A stretch of DNA of 5,393 nucleotides from positions 1 through 5,393 of the forward strand of contig JAHEEB010000364.1 of NCBI GenBank assembly GCA_024640925.1. Reading direction: 5' to 3'. The first letter of the stretch is position 1; the number at the start of each line of letters is the position of its first letter. Shown here piece by piece: positions 1 to 5,393 of the stretch. Under the pieces are notes generated by a model. The model saw nothing but the letters and a program-made list of their open reading frames with translations, ran no database searches and was not told the DNA's origin. The position numbers were made by a program, and so were the translations under genes. The DNA comes from Bacteroidota bacterium (GTDB lineage: Bacteria > Bacteroidota > Bacteroidia > Bacteroidales > UBA10428).

Positions 1-63
1 ATTATAAAAAGATACGAAGAAAAAAGGCTGGAATTTAAATGGATCAAACCCATTGACATTTAA
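1..63 (+). CDS. Possible C-terminal end of an unidentified protein (partial)
   Basis: A frame is open from the left edge to a TAA at 61-63 and encodes 20 residues ending KWIKPIDI. The residue mix (KRYEEKRLEFKW) looks protein-like, but 20 codons is too short to prove coding and I do not recognise a family. A competing frame (8-148, ending MTIYRLI) is also open and lacks a good start, so the upstream gene could end in either frame or be frameshifted. The start lies outside the window. Confidence 0.2.
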   Translation: MIKRYEEKRLEFKWIKPIDI

Positions 64-171
64 TCCTAGACCTAACAACGTGTTACATCTTCAACGTTTA
101 GCAACAAGCCAAAAAAAAACTCCGATGACAATTTATCGGTTGATTTAAAAGACAAAAAATAAATACGCCAA

Positions 172-272
172 CGCACAAAAGCAGAGTATGGCAGCCCATC
201 CCTGCAACCGTCCCTTCGCTGCCATACACTGCTTTTCTTGCCCCCCGCCTGCTCCGTAGGTAGGTTTGTGCG
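172..272. repeat. GC-rich palindromic element with nested inverted repeats
   Basis: Two nested inverted repeats are visible. The outer pair is CGCACAAA (172-179) and TTTGTGCG (265-272), perfect over 8 bp. The inner pair is AAAAGCAGAGTATGGCAGC (177-195) and GCTGCCATACACTGCTTTT (218-236), 18 of 19 positions complementary, with a 22-nt loop. The outer and inner pairings share bases 177-179, so they partly exclude each other. Bases 181-240 are 34/60 G+C, far above the AT-rich flanks. The element sits directly before the surviving hsdS fragment, so it may have inserted into or replaced the rest of that gene. It could be a MITE or REP-like element or a recombination site; no transposase is encoded and I see no clear target-site duplication. 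Confidence 0.55.
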
Positions 273-371
273 AACTTGATAAGATTAGAAGATATTTATC
301 AGCAAAAACTATTAAATTTGGAAGAACTAAAAAAATCGTTTTTACAAAAAGCTTTTAACGGAAAACTGTAA
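264..371 (+). pseudogene. hsdS: 3' remnant of hsdS, type I restriction specificity subunit
   Basis: The frame ending at TAA 369-371 reads RLEDIYQQKLLNLEELKK and then SFLQKAFNGKL. This is the hallmark C-terminal helix of HsdS (typically IYQQKL..NLEELKKSILQKAFxGEL), which forms part of the conserved spacer arm contacting HsdM. An intact HsdS is about 400 residues with two target-recognition domains; here only about 30 residues survive, and an in-frame TAG at 261-263 closes the frame upstream. The recognisable part begins near 285, just inside the edge of the palindromic element. The stop codon is one base from the next ATG (373), the spacing of a tightly packed operon. It cannot give sequence specificity by itself. 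Family assignment is firm for so short a piece because the motif is very distinctive. Confidence 0.78.
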
Positions 372-372
372 A

Positions 373-639
373 ATGGAAGAAAATACATTTATAAAAGCCT
401 TTGGAATTAGCTATGCTGGAACACTCCCTAAAATCAGGAAGTCCGCCGAACCATTGCAGCCTATTTTCAAAGCTTTTACAAATTCATTGGAGGCCATTAG
501 TTTATTACAAAACAAGTCCGATAACGGTCAAATAACAATTAAGCTTAAATTAAAAAGCACACTGTTTTCAAAAGAACAGAAAAGCCATGATTTTGAGGAA
601 ATTATAATAGAAACCAATCAACAAATAAGTTATGGATAG
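373..639 (+). pseudogene. Truncated GHKL-type ATPase, N-terminal fragment (88 aa)
   Basis: The product contains LQPIFKAFTNSLEAI (residues 28-42), which looks like the N-box of the Bergerat ATP-binding fold (Hsp90/histidine kinase/MutL type; key Asn37). The sequence then runs through a beta strand, FEEIIIET, which in this fold should lead straight into the Mg-ATP box DxGxG. Here the frame instead reads NQQISYG and stops, so the G1 and G2 boxes and everything after are missing. Position 33, where GHL ATPases carry the catalytic Glu of the N-box, is Lys. Such a fragment should not bind or hydrolyse ATP. It starts one base after the hsdS stop and its last 8 nt overlap the fic start, so it may still serve to couple translation to fic. 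Homology to large ATP-binding proteins encoded beside hsd genes is my inference from the motif and place; a genuine small protein is less likely. Confidence 0.6.
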
Positions 640-1426
640 TACTTTCCAAATAATATCAGCAGATTGGTTCGAAGCCTACCAACAACAATTAAATATTGAT
701 GTTGAAAAAGCCATGCTCGAAATTACTCAAACCGAATTAACATCGCATAGTTTTACATTTTATACTTCTGTTGCTGTTATTTCATCTTCCCGCATTGAGG
801 GCGAAACTATGGAGGTTGATAGTTATGTAAAACACAAAATGCAGGATATTGAGTATTTGCCTGAATTGGTGCAGAAACCAAACGATTTGTATGAAGCTTA
901 CTTGTTTGCTCAAAACAAAGAATTAACCGAAACCAATTTTTTGGAAGCTCACGCCATACTTTCTACCCATTTATTACCCGAAAAATGGCGTGGTAAAATT
1001 CGACAAGGCGAAATGCTTGTACTCGATCACAACACCGGACGAATACAATACGAAGCATCCCCGGCAAGCATTGTTAGTAAAGAATTTTCAAAGTTATGGC
1101 ACGATATTAAGCAATTAATAAACAAAAAACTTACTGTTGAAGAAGTATTTTATTATGCTTCGTTTATACACGTTGTGTTTGTAAACATCCATCCTTTTAA
1201 CGATGGAAACGGACGTGCAGCTCGATTATTGGAAAAATGGTTTTTAGCTGAAAAACTTGGACAAAATGCCTGGTATGTTCAATCCGAAAAATATTATTAT
1301 GCAAACATCAATAATTATTACAAAAATTTAGCTTGCATCGGCATGTTTTACGAACAGGTTGATTATTCTAAAATGGATTTGTTTTTGCAAATGTTGCCTC
1401 AGTCGTTAATTGCAAATAATCCATAG
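632..1426 (+). CDS. Fic-domain protein, class II (probable AMP transferase)
   Basis: The Fic family motif is complete: HPFNDGNGRAAR at residues 187-198, with catalytic His187, the anion-binding GNGR and the phosphate-contacting Arg198. Fic enzymes usually move AMP from ATP onto a hydroxyl of a target protein in the cytoplasm. An N-terminal inhibitory motif [S/T]xxxE[G/N] is present as SSRIEG (residues 52-57, Glu56), placing it in class II, where this helix blocks ATP and keeps the enzyme off by default. The stretch VLDHNTGRIQYEASPAS (about residues 129-145) fits the flap that clamps the target. At 264 aa it lacks the C-terminal winged helix found in many longer Fic proteins. The ATG at 632 overlaps the end of the upstream ATPase fragment by 8 nt, suggesting translational coupling. 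Fic genes often lie within type I restriction loci, which fits the hsdS remnant; the target is unknown. It appears intact. Confidence 0.95.
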   Translation: MDSTFQIISADWFEAYQQQLNIDVEKAMLEITQTELTSHSFTFYTSVAVISSSRIEGETMEVDSYVKHKMQDIEYLPELVQKPNDLYEAYLFAQNKELTETNFLEAHAILSTHLLPEKWRGKIRQGEMLVLDHNTGRIQYEASPASIVSKEFSKLWHDIKQLINKKLTVEEVFYYASFIHVVFVNIHPFNDGNGRAARLLEKWFLAEKLGQNAWYVQSEKYYYANINNYYKNLACIGMFYEQVDYSKMDLFLQMLPQSLIANNP

Positions 1427-1707
1427 CAAAATCGTTCCCGGCCTTATCTTTGCAGGCTTCTGTTAGGTTCCTTGGTTTTAATACCTGTCAATTGTTTGCA
1501 TACGTTTCTTTTTCCCTTGCGGTGTTTGCCAGTGGCTTTAACAGTATGTCAATCCAGTAGGCATAGCTGCTGTTTAATGTTCCGTTCTTCATTGCTTGGT
1601 GAGACCTCTGTGGTATCTATTCACAGCTCGTAGCCTTCAACTACTATGGAATCTGCTGACTTCTCAAACAATAGCCCGTAAAGTTCGAGACCTCTGGTAA
1701 TAGCTTT
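1427..1707 (-). pseudogene. Decayed coding remnant, unidentified
   Basis: Read on the minus strand, 1707 to 1624 is open and gives GLELYGLLFEKSADSIVVEG before a TGA at 1621-1623. After a frame change, 1592 to 1491 gives NGTLNSSYAYWIDILLKP and onward to a TGA at 1488-1490; past that stop the same frame continues as QVLKPRNLTEACKDKAGNDF into the fic stop region. The residue mix looks like real protein interrupted by two stops and a frameshift, and no comparable frame is seen on the plus strand. I do not recognise the family. It would be convergent with fic. It might instead be chance open sequence; protein-likeness is the only evidence. Confidence 0.33.
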
Positions 1708-1733
1708 TTACTCACCTTTTTTTATTTTTAAAG

Positions 1734-1845
1734 GCGTTCGTGAGATCACTTCGCTATGTTCTTTCCTCCAATACCTGCGGTATTTACTATAAGATGATCT
1801 TGAAATGCGGACGTTACAATGATGCGCTTGCTTATCATCTTATAG
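1734..1845. repeat. Cluster of inverted repeats including a perfect 12-bp pair
   Basis: Three potential hairpins lie side by side. The largest pairs CTATAAGATGAT (1787-1798) with ATCATCTTATAG (1834-1845), perfect over 12 bp with a 35-nt loop. Immediately before it AATACC (1770-1775) pairs with GGTATT (1779-1784) around a 3-nt loop. Before that, GCG-ttc-GTGA (1734-1743) pairs imperfectly with TCAC-tt-CGC (1746-1754). None is followed by a T-tract, so a plain terminator is not a good fit. This may be a structured RNA, the end of a decayed mobile element, or a recombination site. Confidence 0.5.
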
Positions 1846-2257
1846 CCTCATATACCGTTTGCTCATGATTAGTTTATTTTTTGATGATATTCGCGATTTT
1901 CGCTATGCTCCAATTCTGTTCACCAGTATCGGATTTTATTCATTCTGATAATTAATTTTAATGGAATTCATGAGGGCTTCGCCGTTCTGGACATTACCCT
2001 AGTGTACAAAGGATTTTACTCGCTAACGCTGGTAAGTAAAAATACACACGTTGTTTTCTCTTTTGTAAAGTTTATTTGTATTTTTAAACTTTTTATAGAG
2101 CTTACGACGGGTGCGCGCTGCTCATGCAGGGCGTACACACGCGATATAGTTTATTGCCAGTGCCGTGCAGGTTTCAGGGTTTTAGCTCTTATTAAAGTAC
2201 AGTGTAACTTGATAAGGAAGTGCTTCGAAATCGGCAACTAACCATAGCGCCATTGAT
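1846..2257. other. Gene-free stretch before the Crp-type regulator
   Basis: No convincing coding frame is seen on either strand; the only plus-strand open frame (2002-2241) starts and ends without any protein-like character. An AT-rich inverted repeat TAAAAATACA (2037-2046) with TGTATTTTTA (2077-2086) has perfect 10-bp arms and a 30-nt loop. A weak -7-like sequence TTTATTTG (2071-2078; consensus TAnnTTTG, one mismatch) has a TTG 17 bases upstream (2051-2053); it overlaps the second arm and could drive the regulator, but this is weak. Bases from about 2100 on are described separately. Confidence 0.4.
2096..2257. other. GC-rich non-coding block abutting the regulator start
   Basis: Bases 2101-2160 are 34/60 G+C, in sharp contrast with the AT-rich sequence before and after. 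The block contains GCGT-acac-ACGC (small hairpin), several GC-rich words, and ends at the ATG at 2258. It has no coding frame of note. The contrast in composition and the abrupt end at the start codon suggest inserted or cassette-like DNA, or a structured leader, rather than an ordinary promoter region. This is inference from composition only. Confidence 0.3.
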
Positions 2258-2827
2258 ATGAACACAGATTTAATAAAAAAGTCGATCAATTCAATTGTTT
2301 CGCTCAATGATATCGAATGGAATCAGTTATTCGAATTGATTGAAGTAAAAATTCTCAGGAAAAACAACTGTTTTTTAACTGAAGGACAAATTTGTAGTTC
2401 TCTTGCTTTTGTTAACAGGGGGGCCTTGGTATATTACAAGTTACTGGATACGGGAAAAGAAACAACAACTGATTTTGCGTTTACCGGCGATTGGGTTACC
2501 GATAACCAAAGCCGGTTAAATAATTCGCCATCGCTTATTAACATTAAAGCAATTGAAGAAAGCGAATTGCTTATTCTTTCAAGCGAAAACCTTAATAAAT
2601 GTTATGTACGGATACCCAAACTGGAAAAGGTAGGCCGCATTTTAATTGAAAGTGCTTTTGTGAAAATTGCCCGGCAAAGTATTGACTTACAAACCCTGTC
2701 AGCCGGTCAACGGTACGAAAAGCTGCTTCATGAGTACCCCGAAATATTTCAAAAGATACCTCTATACCATATTGCCAATTACCTTGGAATAGCTCCAAAA
2801 TCGCTAAGCCGAATACGAAAAGCATAA
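2258..2827 (+). CDS. Crp/Fnr-family transcriptional regulator
   Basis: The 189-aa product has the Crp layout: an N-terminal jelly-roll sensor domain (about residues 20-115, with FLTEGQICSSLAFVNRGAL where beta-roll turns are expected) followed by a long dimerisation helix (about 118-150) and a C-terminal helix-turn-helix, KIPLYHIANYLGIAPKSLSR (166-185). The last two helices match the Bacteroidota cyclic-nucleotide-binding-domain regulators, which often end in LSRIRK. The cAMP phosphate-binding cassette of E. coli Crp (GELxxxxxxxR[ST]A) is not visible and there is no Fnr-type cysteine cluster, so the ligand is unknown and it may not bind cAMP. It ends abruptly after RIRKA, slightly short of many relatives but still with a complete recognition helix. 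The next gene, a beta-barrel protein, lies 87 bases downstream in the same direction and is a plausible target. The ATG at 2258 is the only good start; no clear ribosome binding site is seen. Confidence 0.9.
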   Translation: MNTDLIKKSINSIVSLNDIEWNQLFELIEVKILRKNNCFLTEGQICSSLAFVNRGALVYYKLLDTGKETTTDFAFTGDWVTDNQSRLNNSPSLINIKAIEESELLILSSENLNKCYVRIPKLEKVGRILIESAFVKIARQSIDLQTLSAGQRYEKLLHEYPEIFQKIPLYHIANYLGIAPKSLSRIRKA

Positions 2828-2834
2828 TTTTAAA

Positions 2835-2912
2835 AAATTCAGGAATTTGGTAACATATGCGGAGTAAAAAAGACATTTAACTTCTGAATTTTGTCCATTA
2901 TTAAATTCAGAA
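2835..2912. promoter_or_regulatory. Three AAATTCAG half-sites, candidate operator or leader hairpin
   Basis: AAATTCAG occurs at 2835-2842 and 2903-2910 in direct orientation and as its complement CTGAATTT at 2884-2891. The last two belong to a perfect 10-bp inverted repeat, TTCTGAATTT (2882-2891) and AAATTCAGAA (2903-2912), with an 11-nt loop, ending 2 bases before the ATG at 2915. The first copy also forms a small palindrome, AAATTC-AG-GAATTT (2835-2848). As DNA this could be an operator, perhaps for the adjacent Crp-type regulator; as RNA it could mask the start codon region. A near -7 element, GAATTTTG (2886-2893), overlaps the first arm. The spacing does not match the usual Crp/Fnr consensus, so the binder is uncertain. 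Confidence 0.42.
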
Positions 2913-2914
2913 AT

Positions 2915-3520
2915 ATGAAAAAGTATTCAATTATCATTTTAGTTTTCTTTTTAACAACCATTGGAGTAATAGCACAAACCGACTCTGCAGGTGGAACTTT
3001 TTGGAAACCGGAACCCCGCAACTACAATGTAAAACAAGCTTTGGAATTCGAAAGTCTTGTTCCAATGTTTATTACGGGTGGTTTTCATCTTGGTGCCTGT
3101 TACCGTTATGAGAAATTCAGAGTAAGAGTGAGTGTTATTAATGGAGGCACTTATGATGCAGAGTCTGCCGGATTAAAGAATTCATCTGCCGATTTTAAAA
3201 GGTATTATAAAACATCGCCCGGAATCTTTTTTGGCTATAATATCTGGAAAAACCTCGAAACGTATACATACCTGGAGTTACATACTTTTGAAATTGAACA
3301 GAAAAGTACAGGATATAAAAAAGACATTCACAGTACCGATGTTGGTGGTGGTATAAGTTATCAGTTTTTTATCGGTCGAAGTTTTTATATTCAGCCGGGC
3401 TTTCATGTTTATCTTCGGGGCGACAACAGCTTGAATTTTGGCAACCAGCTTTACAACATTCCAAATGTTGATTTTTCGCCGGTTTTACGTTTAGGGTTCA
3501 GGTATTGGAGGAAATATTAA
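2915..3520 (+). CDS. Small outer-membrane beta-barrel protein with signal peptide
   Basis: I place the start at ATG 2915 (201 aa) rather than the in-frame TTG at 2891, because translation from 2915 begins directly with a signal peptide: MKK, a hydrophobic run (residues 5-19) and a cleavage region VIA-QTD near residue 20-21, a common Bacteroidota form. The mature part alternates short amphipathic strands rich in Tyr, Phe and Gly (for example GGFHLGACYRYEKFRVRVSV, then PGIFFGYNIW, GGGISYQFFIG and IQPGFHVYLRG) and ends LRLGFRYWRKY, with the aromatic C-terminal strand used for outer-membrane insertion. This predicts a small 8-10 stranded barrel exported through Sec and folded by the BAM complex. 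Its function and ligand are unknown; it is not a recognised porin family. It follows a Crp-type regulator and carries an inverted repeat right before its start, suggesting tight control. Confidence 0.85.
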   Translation: MKKYSIIILVFFLTTIGVIAQTDSAGGTFWKPEPRNYNVKQALEFESLVPMFITGGFHLGACYRYEKFRVRVSVINGGTYDAESAGLKNSSADFKRYYKTSPGIFFGYNIWKNLETYTYLELHTFEIEQKSTGYKKDIHSTDVGGGISYQFFIGRSFYIQPGFHVYLRGDNSLNFGNQLYNIPNVDFSPVLRLGFRYWRKY

Positions 3521-3596
3521 TACAAACCATCATTTTTTTACAAAATGCTGTTAACAATTTCTAATTTGGGGTTAACTCGTTACGACTTGCAGGCTG

Positions 3597-3630
3597 TAAG
3601 CAATAGAAAAAATGAAATTTCTATTGCTTA
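3597..3630 (+). terminator. 13-bp perfect hairpin, probable terminator
   Basis: TAAGCAATAGAAA (3597-3609) pairs perfectly with TTTCTATTGCTTA (3618-3630) around the 8-nt loop AAATGAAA. It lies 77 bases after the beta-barrel stop and well before the next gene, the right place for ending that transcript. There is no T-tract after it (ATCCGGGG follows), so it is not a textbook intrinsic terminator; it may stabilise the 3' end of the message or end transcripts in an unusual way. Confidence 0.5.
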
Positions 3631-3731
3631 ATCCGGGGTTTATGAATTGCGGAATATCGCTCACAATTCGGTATTTATAAGGCAAAGAAGATAATAATAA
3701 CGAAAAAAAGAGCCGATTAGCTGATTTTCTA

Positions 3732-3739
3732 TAAATTTG
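3732..3739 (+). promoter_or_regulatory. Candidate -7 promoter element for IMP dehydrogenase
   Basis: TAAATTTG matches the Bacteroidota sigma-ABfr -7 consensus TAnnTTTG exactly and lies 25 bases before the ATG at 3764, giving a short leader of roughly 15-20 nt. No clear -33 TTG element is seen at the expected distance upstream, so this is suggestive only. The remainder of 3521-3763 holds the hairpin at 3597-3630 and otherwise AT-rich, gene-free sequence. Confidence 0.42.
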
Positions 3740-3763
3740 CCAAATCTTTCAAACGGGATTTAT

Positions 3764-5260
3764 ATGGCACATATTTTTGATGATATATCAAGAACTTTTA
3801 ATGAATACTTATTAATACCGGGATTAACATCAAAGGAATGTGTTCCTGACAGAATAAGTTTAACAACCCCACTGGTTAAATATTTAAAGGGACAGTATCC
3901 CGAAATGGTTTTAAATACACCATTTGTATCGGCAATTATGCAATCGGTATCGGACGATCATATGGCTATTGCTTTATCAAGAAATGGTGGACTTTCATTT
4001 ATTTATGGTTCTCAATCTATAGAGAATCAGACTGAAATGGTAAGGAAAGTAAAAAAATATAAAGCCGGATTTGTAATTAGTGATGCCAATTTAACTCCCG
4101 AACATACGCTAAAAGATGTTGTTGCATTAAAGGAACTAACTGGTTTTTCCACAATAGGAATTACCGATGATGGTACCTTTAATGGTAAACTACTTGGCAT
4201 GGTAACAAGCAGAGATTACCGTCCGAGCAGAGACAGCTTAGAAAAAAAGGTTAAAGATTTTATGACCCCGTTTTCCAAACTGGTAACAGGGAAATATGGA
4301 ATTTCGTTAGATGAAGCAAATGATATTATCTGGGATAATAAAATAAACGCTCTTCCGATTATTGATGATCGGCAGAATTTGAAATATTTCGTTTTTAGAA
4401 AAGACTATGACAGTCACAAAAATAATCCCAATGAGTTGCTCGATACCCGCAAGAGATTTATGGTTGGAGCAGGTGTGAATACAAGGGATTATACGGAACG
4501 TATTCCAAAACTGGTTGATGCAGGTGTTGATATTTTATGCATTGATTCATCGGATGGATTTTCGGAATGGCAAAGTGAAACCATTAAGTTTGTCAGGGAT
4601 AATTATGGCGACACAATGAAAATTGGAGCCGGAAATATTGTTGACAAGGATGGATTCCGATATTTAGCAGATGCAGGCGCAGATTTCATAAAGGTTGGAA
4701 TTGGTGGAGGCTCTATTTGCATAACTAGAGAACAAAAAGGTATCGGGAGAGGACAGGCTACAGCTTTAATTGAAGTTGCCAAGGCCAGGGACGAATATTT
4801 TGAAAAGAAAGGTGTTTATATCCCTATTTGTTCCGATGGTGGTATTGTTCAGGATTACCATATGGTACTTGCTCTGGCAATGGGTGCCGATTTTCTTATG
4901 ATGGGGAGATATTTTGCCCGTTTTGATGAGAGTCCGACCAAGAAACTGATGGTAGGTGGATCTTATGTGAAAGAGTACTGGGGAGAAGGTTCTAACCGAG
5001 CAAGAAACTGGCAGAGATATGATATGGGAGGAAATAGTAACCTTAAATTTGAGGAAGGTGTTGATAGTTATGTTCCTTACGCCGGTAAGCTCAAAGATAA
5101 TCTGGAAATAACATTAGGTAAAATTAAATCAACAATGTGTAGTTGTGGTGCGCTATCCATCTCAGAATTAAAACAAATAGCAAAAATAACACTGGTATCT
5201 TCAACCAGTATTATTGAAGGTGGAGCGCATGATGTTATATTAAAGGAAACGAATACTTAA
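3764..5260 (+). CDS. guaB: IMP dehydrogenase, Tritrichomonas foetus-like type
   Basis: It converts IMP to XMP with NAD+, the committed step of guanine nucleotide synthesis, in the cytoplasm. The start is set at ATG 3764 (498 aa), not the in-frame TTG 3737, because [20 protein letters not shown] matches the family's N-terminus ([12 protein letters not shown] in T. foetus). Domains: the first part of the TIM barrel (1 to about 95), paired CBS domains (about 100-220, including [19 protein letters not shown] and INALPIIDD), then the rest of the barrel. The catalytic loop [18 protein letters not shown] carries Cys319; the NAD-site Asp is in [11 protein letters not shown] (Asp261); the flap NWQRYDMGG holds Arg418-Tyr419. 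These numbers equal those I recall for the T. foetus enzyme (Cys319, Asp261, Arg418, Tyr419), and similarity is high throughout, including the tail EGGAHDVI. All key residues are present, so it should be active. It has its own likely promoter and sits alone; guaA is not in the window. Identification as IMP dehydrogenase is firm; the subtype rests on remembered sequence. Confidence 0.97.
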   Translation: MAHIFDDISRTFNEYLLIPGLTSKECVPDRISLTTPLVKYLKGQYPEMVLNTPFVSAIMQSVSDDHMAIALSRNGGLSFIYGSQSIENQTEMVRKVKKYKAGFVISDANLTPEHTLKDVVALKELTGFSTIGITDDGTFNGKLLGMVTSRDYRPSRDSLEKKVKDFMTPFSKLVTGKYGISLDEANDIIWDNKINALPIIDDRQNLKYFVFRKDYDSHKNNPNELLDTRKRFMVGAGVNTRDYTERIPKLVDAGVDILCIDSSDGFSEWQSETIKFVRDNYGDTMKIGAGNIVDKDGFRYLADAGADFIKVGIGGGSICITREQKGIGRGQATALIEVAKARDEYFEKKGVYIPICSDGGIVQDYHMVLALAMGADFLMMGRYFARFDESPTKKLMVGGSYVKEYWGEGSNRARNWQRYDMGGNSNLKFEEGVDSYVPYAGKLKDNLEITLGKIKSTMCSCGALSISELKQIAKITLVSSTSIIEGGAHDVILKETNT

Positions 5261-5263
5261 TAG

Positions 5264-5305
5264 AGTGATCTGTGAACAGTGATCAGTAAACAGTGAAGAG
5301 TGATC
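5264..5305. repeat. Short imperfect AGTGATC repeats
   Basis: AGTGATC occurs at 5264-5270, 5278-5284 and 5299-5305, with a variant AGTGAAG at 5292-5298 and related TGTGAAC and AGTAAAC words between. The array fills the gap between the IMP dehydrogenase stop and the stop of the convergent gene on the other strand. Similar low-complexity arrays are common between genes in Bacteroidota; no function can be inferred. Confidence 0.6.
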
Positions 5306-5307
5306 GG

Positions 5308-5393
5308 TTAAAACCAGAATCCGATATTGGCTGCAAAAGATGGTAGACTATACCAGTCGGAATAACCTAGTGTGAGGTCTATTGGGCCAATTA
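5308..5393 (-). CDS. C-terminal end of an outer-membrane beta-barrel protein (partial)
   Basis: On the minus strand the frame ending at TAA (5310-5308) gives 27 residues, IGPIDLTLGYSDWYSLPSF then AANIGFWF, and runs off the window. The pattern is two amphipathic strands with a terminal Phe, typical of the last strands of a 16-stranded barrel. GPIDLTLGYSD resembles the penultimate strands of BamA-superfamily barrels, such as those at the end of Bacteroidota patatin-like phospholipases, but the fragment is too short to choose among barrel families. It is convergent with the IMP dehydrogenase gene. Barrel identity is likely; the family is a guess. Confidence 0.6.
   Translation of the reverse strand, partial: IGPIDLTLGYSDWYSLPSFAANIGFWF

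Noticed and set aside
172..272. Integron attC site
   Set aside because: The outer arms do not fit the RYYYAAC/GTTRRRY core sites and no integrase is present in the window.
273..2216. Exact 11-nt direct repeat AACTTGATAAG at 273-283 and 2206-2216, as possible ends of a mobile unit
   Set aside because: A few 11-mer matches are expected by chance in a window this long, and the flanking bases do not match.
2002..2241. Plus-strand open frame of 79 codons in the gene-free stretch
   Set aside because: It is Cys/Arg-rich with no recognisable motif, spans the AT-rich to GC-rich junction and has no start signal; it looks like chance.
2592..2876. Minus-strand open frame of 94 codons
   Set aside because: It lies antisense within the Crp-type regulator, whose own frame is clearly real; its composition is that of a shadow frame.
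2891..2914. TTG start extending the barrel protein by 8 residues
   Set aside because: The extension puts SIIKFRN before a perfect signal peptide start, and the TTG straddles the edge of the inverted repeat; ATG 2915 is better.
2839..3021. Minus-strand open frame of 60 codons
   Set aside because: It is antisense to the signal peptide region of the barrel gene and has no protein-like character.
3737..3763. TTG start extending IMP dehydrogenase by 9 residues
   Set aside because: The TTG is part of the likely -7 promoter element and the family's N-terminus begins at the ATG at 3764.
5264..5305. CRISPR array
   Set aside because: The units are 7 nt and irregular with 1-14 nt between them, far from CRISPR repeat and spacer sizes.

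Overview
The window most resembles a chromosomal stretch of a Bacteroidota organism, plausibly an anaerobic or marine member of the Marinilabiliales/Bacteroidales type. The reasons are its AT-rich coding sequence, the absence of clear Shine-Dalgarno motifs, a TAnnTTTG-type -7 element before the IMP dehydrogenase gene, signal peptides ending in ..AQ, and beta-barrel proteins with aromatic C-termini. The genus cannot be fixed from the sequence alone.

Left part (1-1426): the wreck of a type I restriction-modification neighbourhood. A short 3' piece of hsdS (the specificity subunit's conserved C-terminal helix) follows a GC-rich palindromic element. One base after the hsdS stop begins an 88-codon N-terminal piece of a GHKL-type ATPase, cut off just where its DxGxG box should start. 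It overlaps by 8 nt an apparently intact Fic-domain protein (class II, with an N-terminal inhibitory motif). The tight spacing suggests a former hsdS-ATPase-fic operon in which only fic still looks functional.

Middle part (1427-2257): about 830 bases with no intact gene. It holds a decayed reading frame on the minus strand (unidentified), several inverted repeats including a perfect 12-bp pair, an AT-rich 10-bp pair, and a GC-rich block that runs up to the start of the next gene. This looks like a graveyard of inserted or rearranged DNA.

Right part (2258-5393): a Crp/Fnr-family regulator is followed after 87 bases by a small secreted or outer-membrane beta-barrel protein. Three copies of AAATTCAG lie in the gap, two of them forming a perfect 10-bp inverted repeat that ends 2 bases before the barrel gene's ATG; this is a candidate operator or translational hairpin. 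A strong 13-bp hairpin and a -7-like promoter element then separate this pair from a complete IMP dehydrogenase of the unusual Tritrichomonas foetus type (498 aa), which makes XMP for guanine nucleotide synthesis. Downstream is a short AGTGATC repeat and, convergent on the minus strand, the last 27 codons of an outer-membrane beta-barrel protein.

No convincing new multi-gene system is visible. The most unusual items are the broken hsdS-ATPase-Fic cassette, the palindromic element inside it, and the AAATTCAG cluster.
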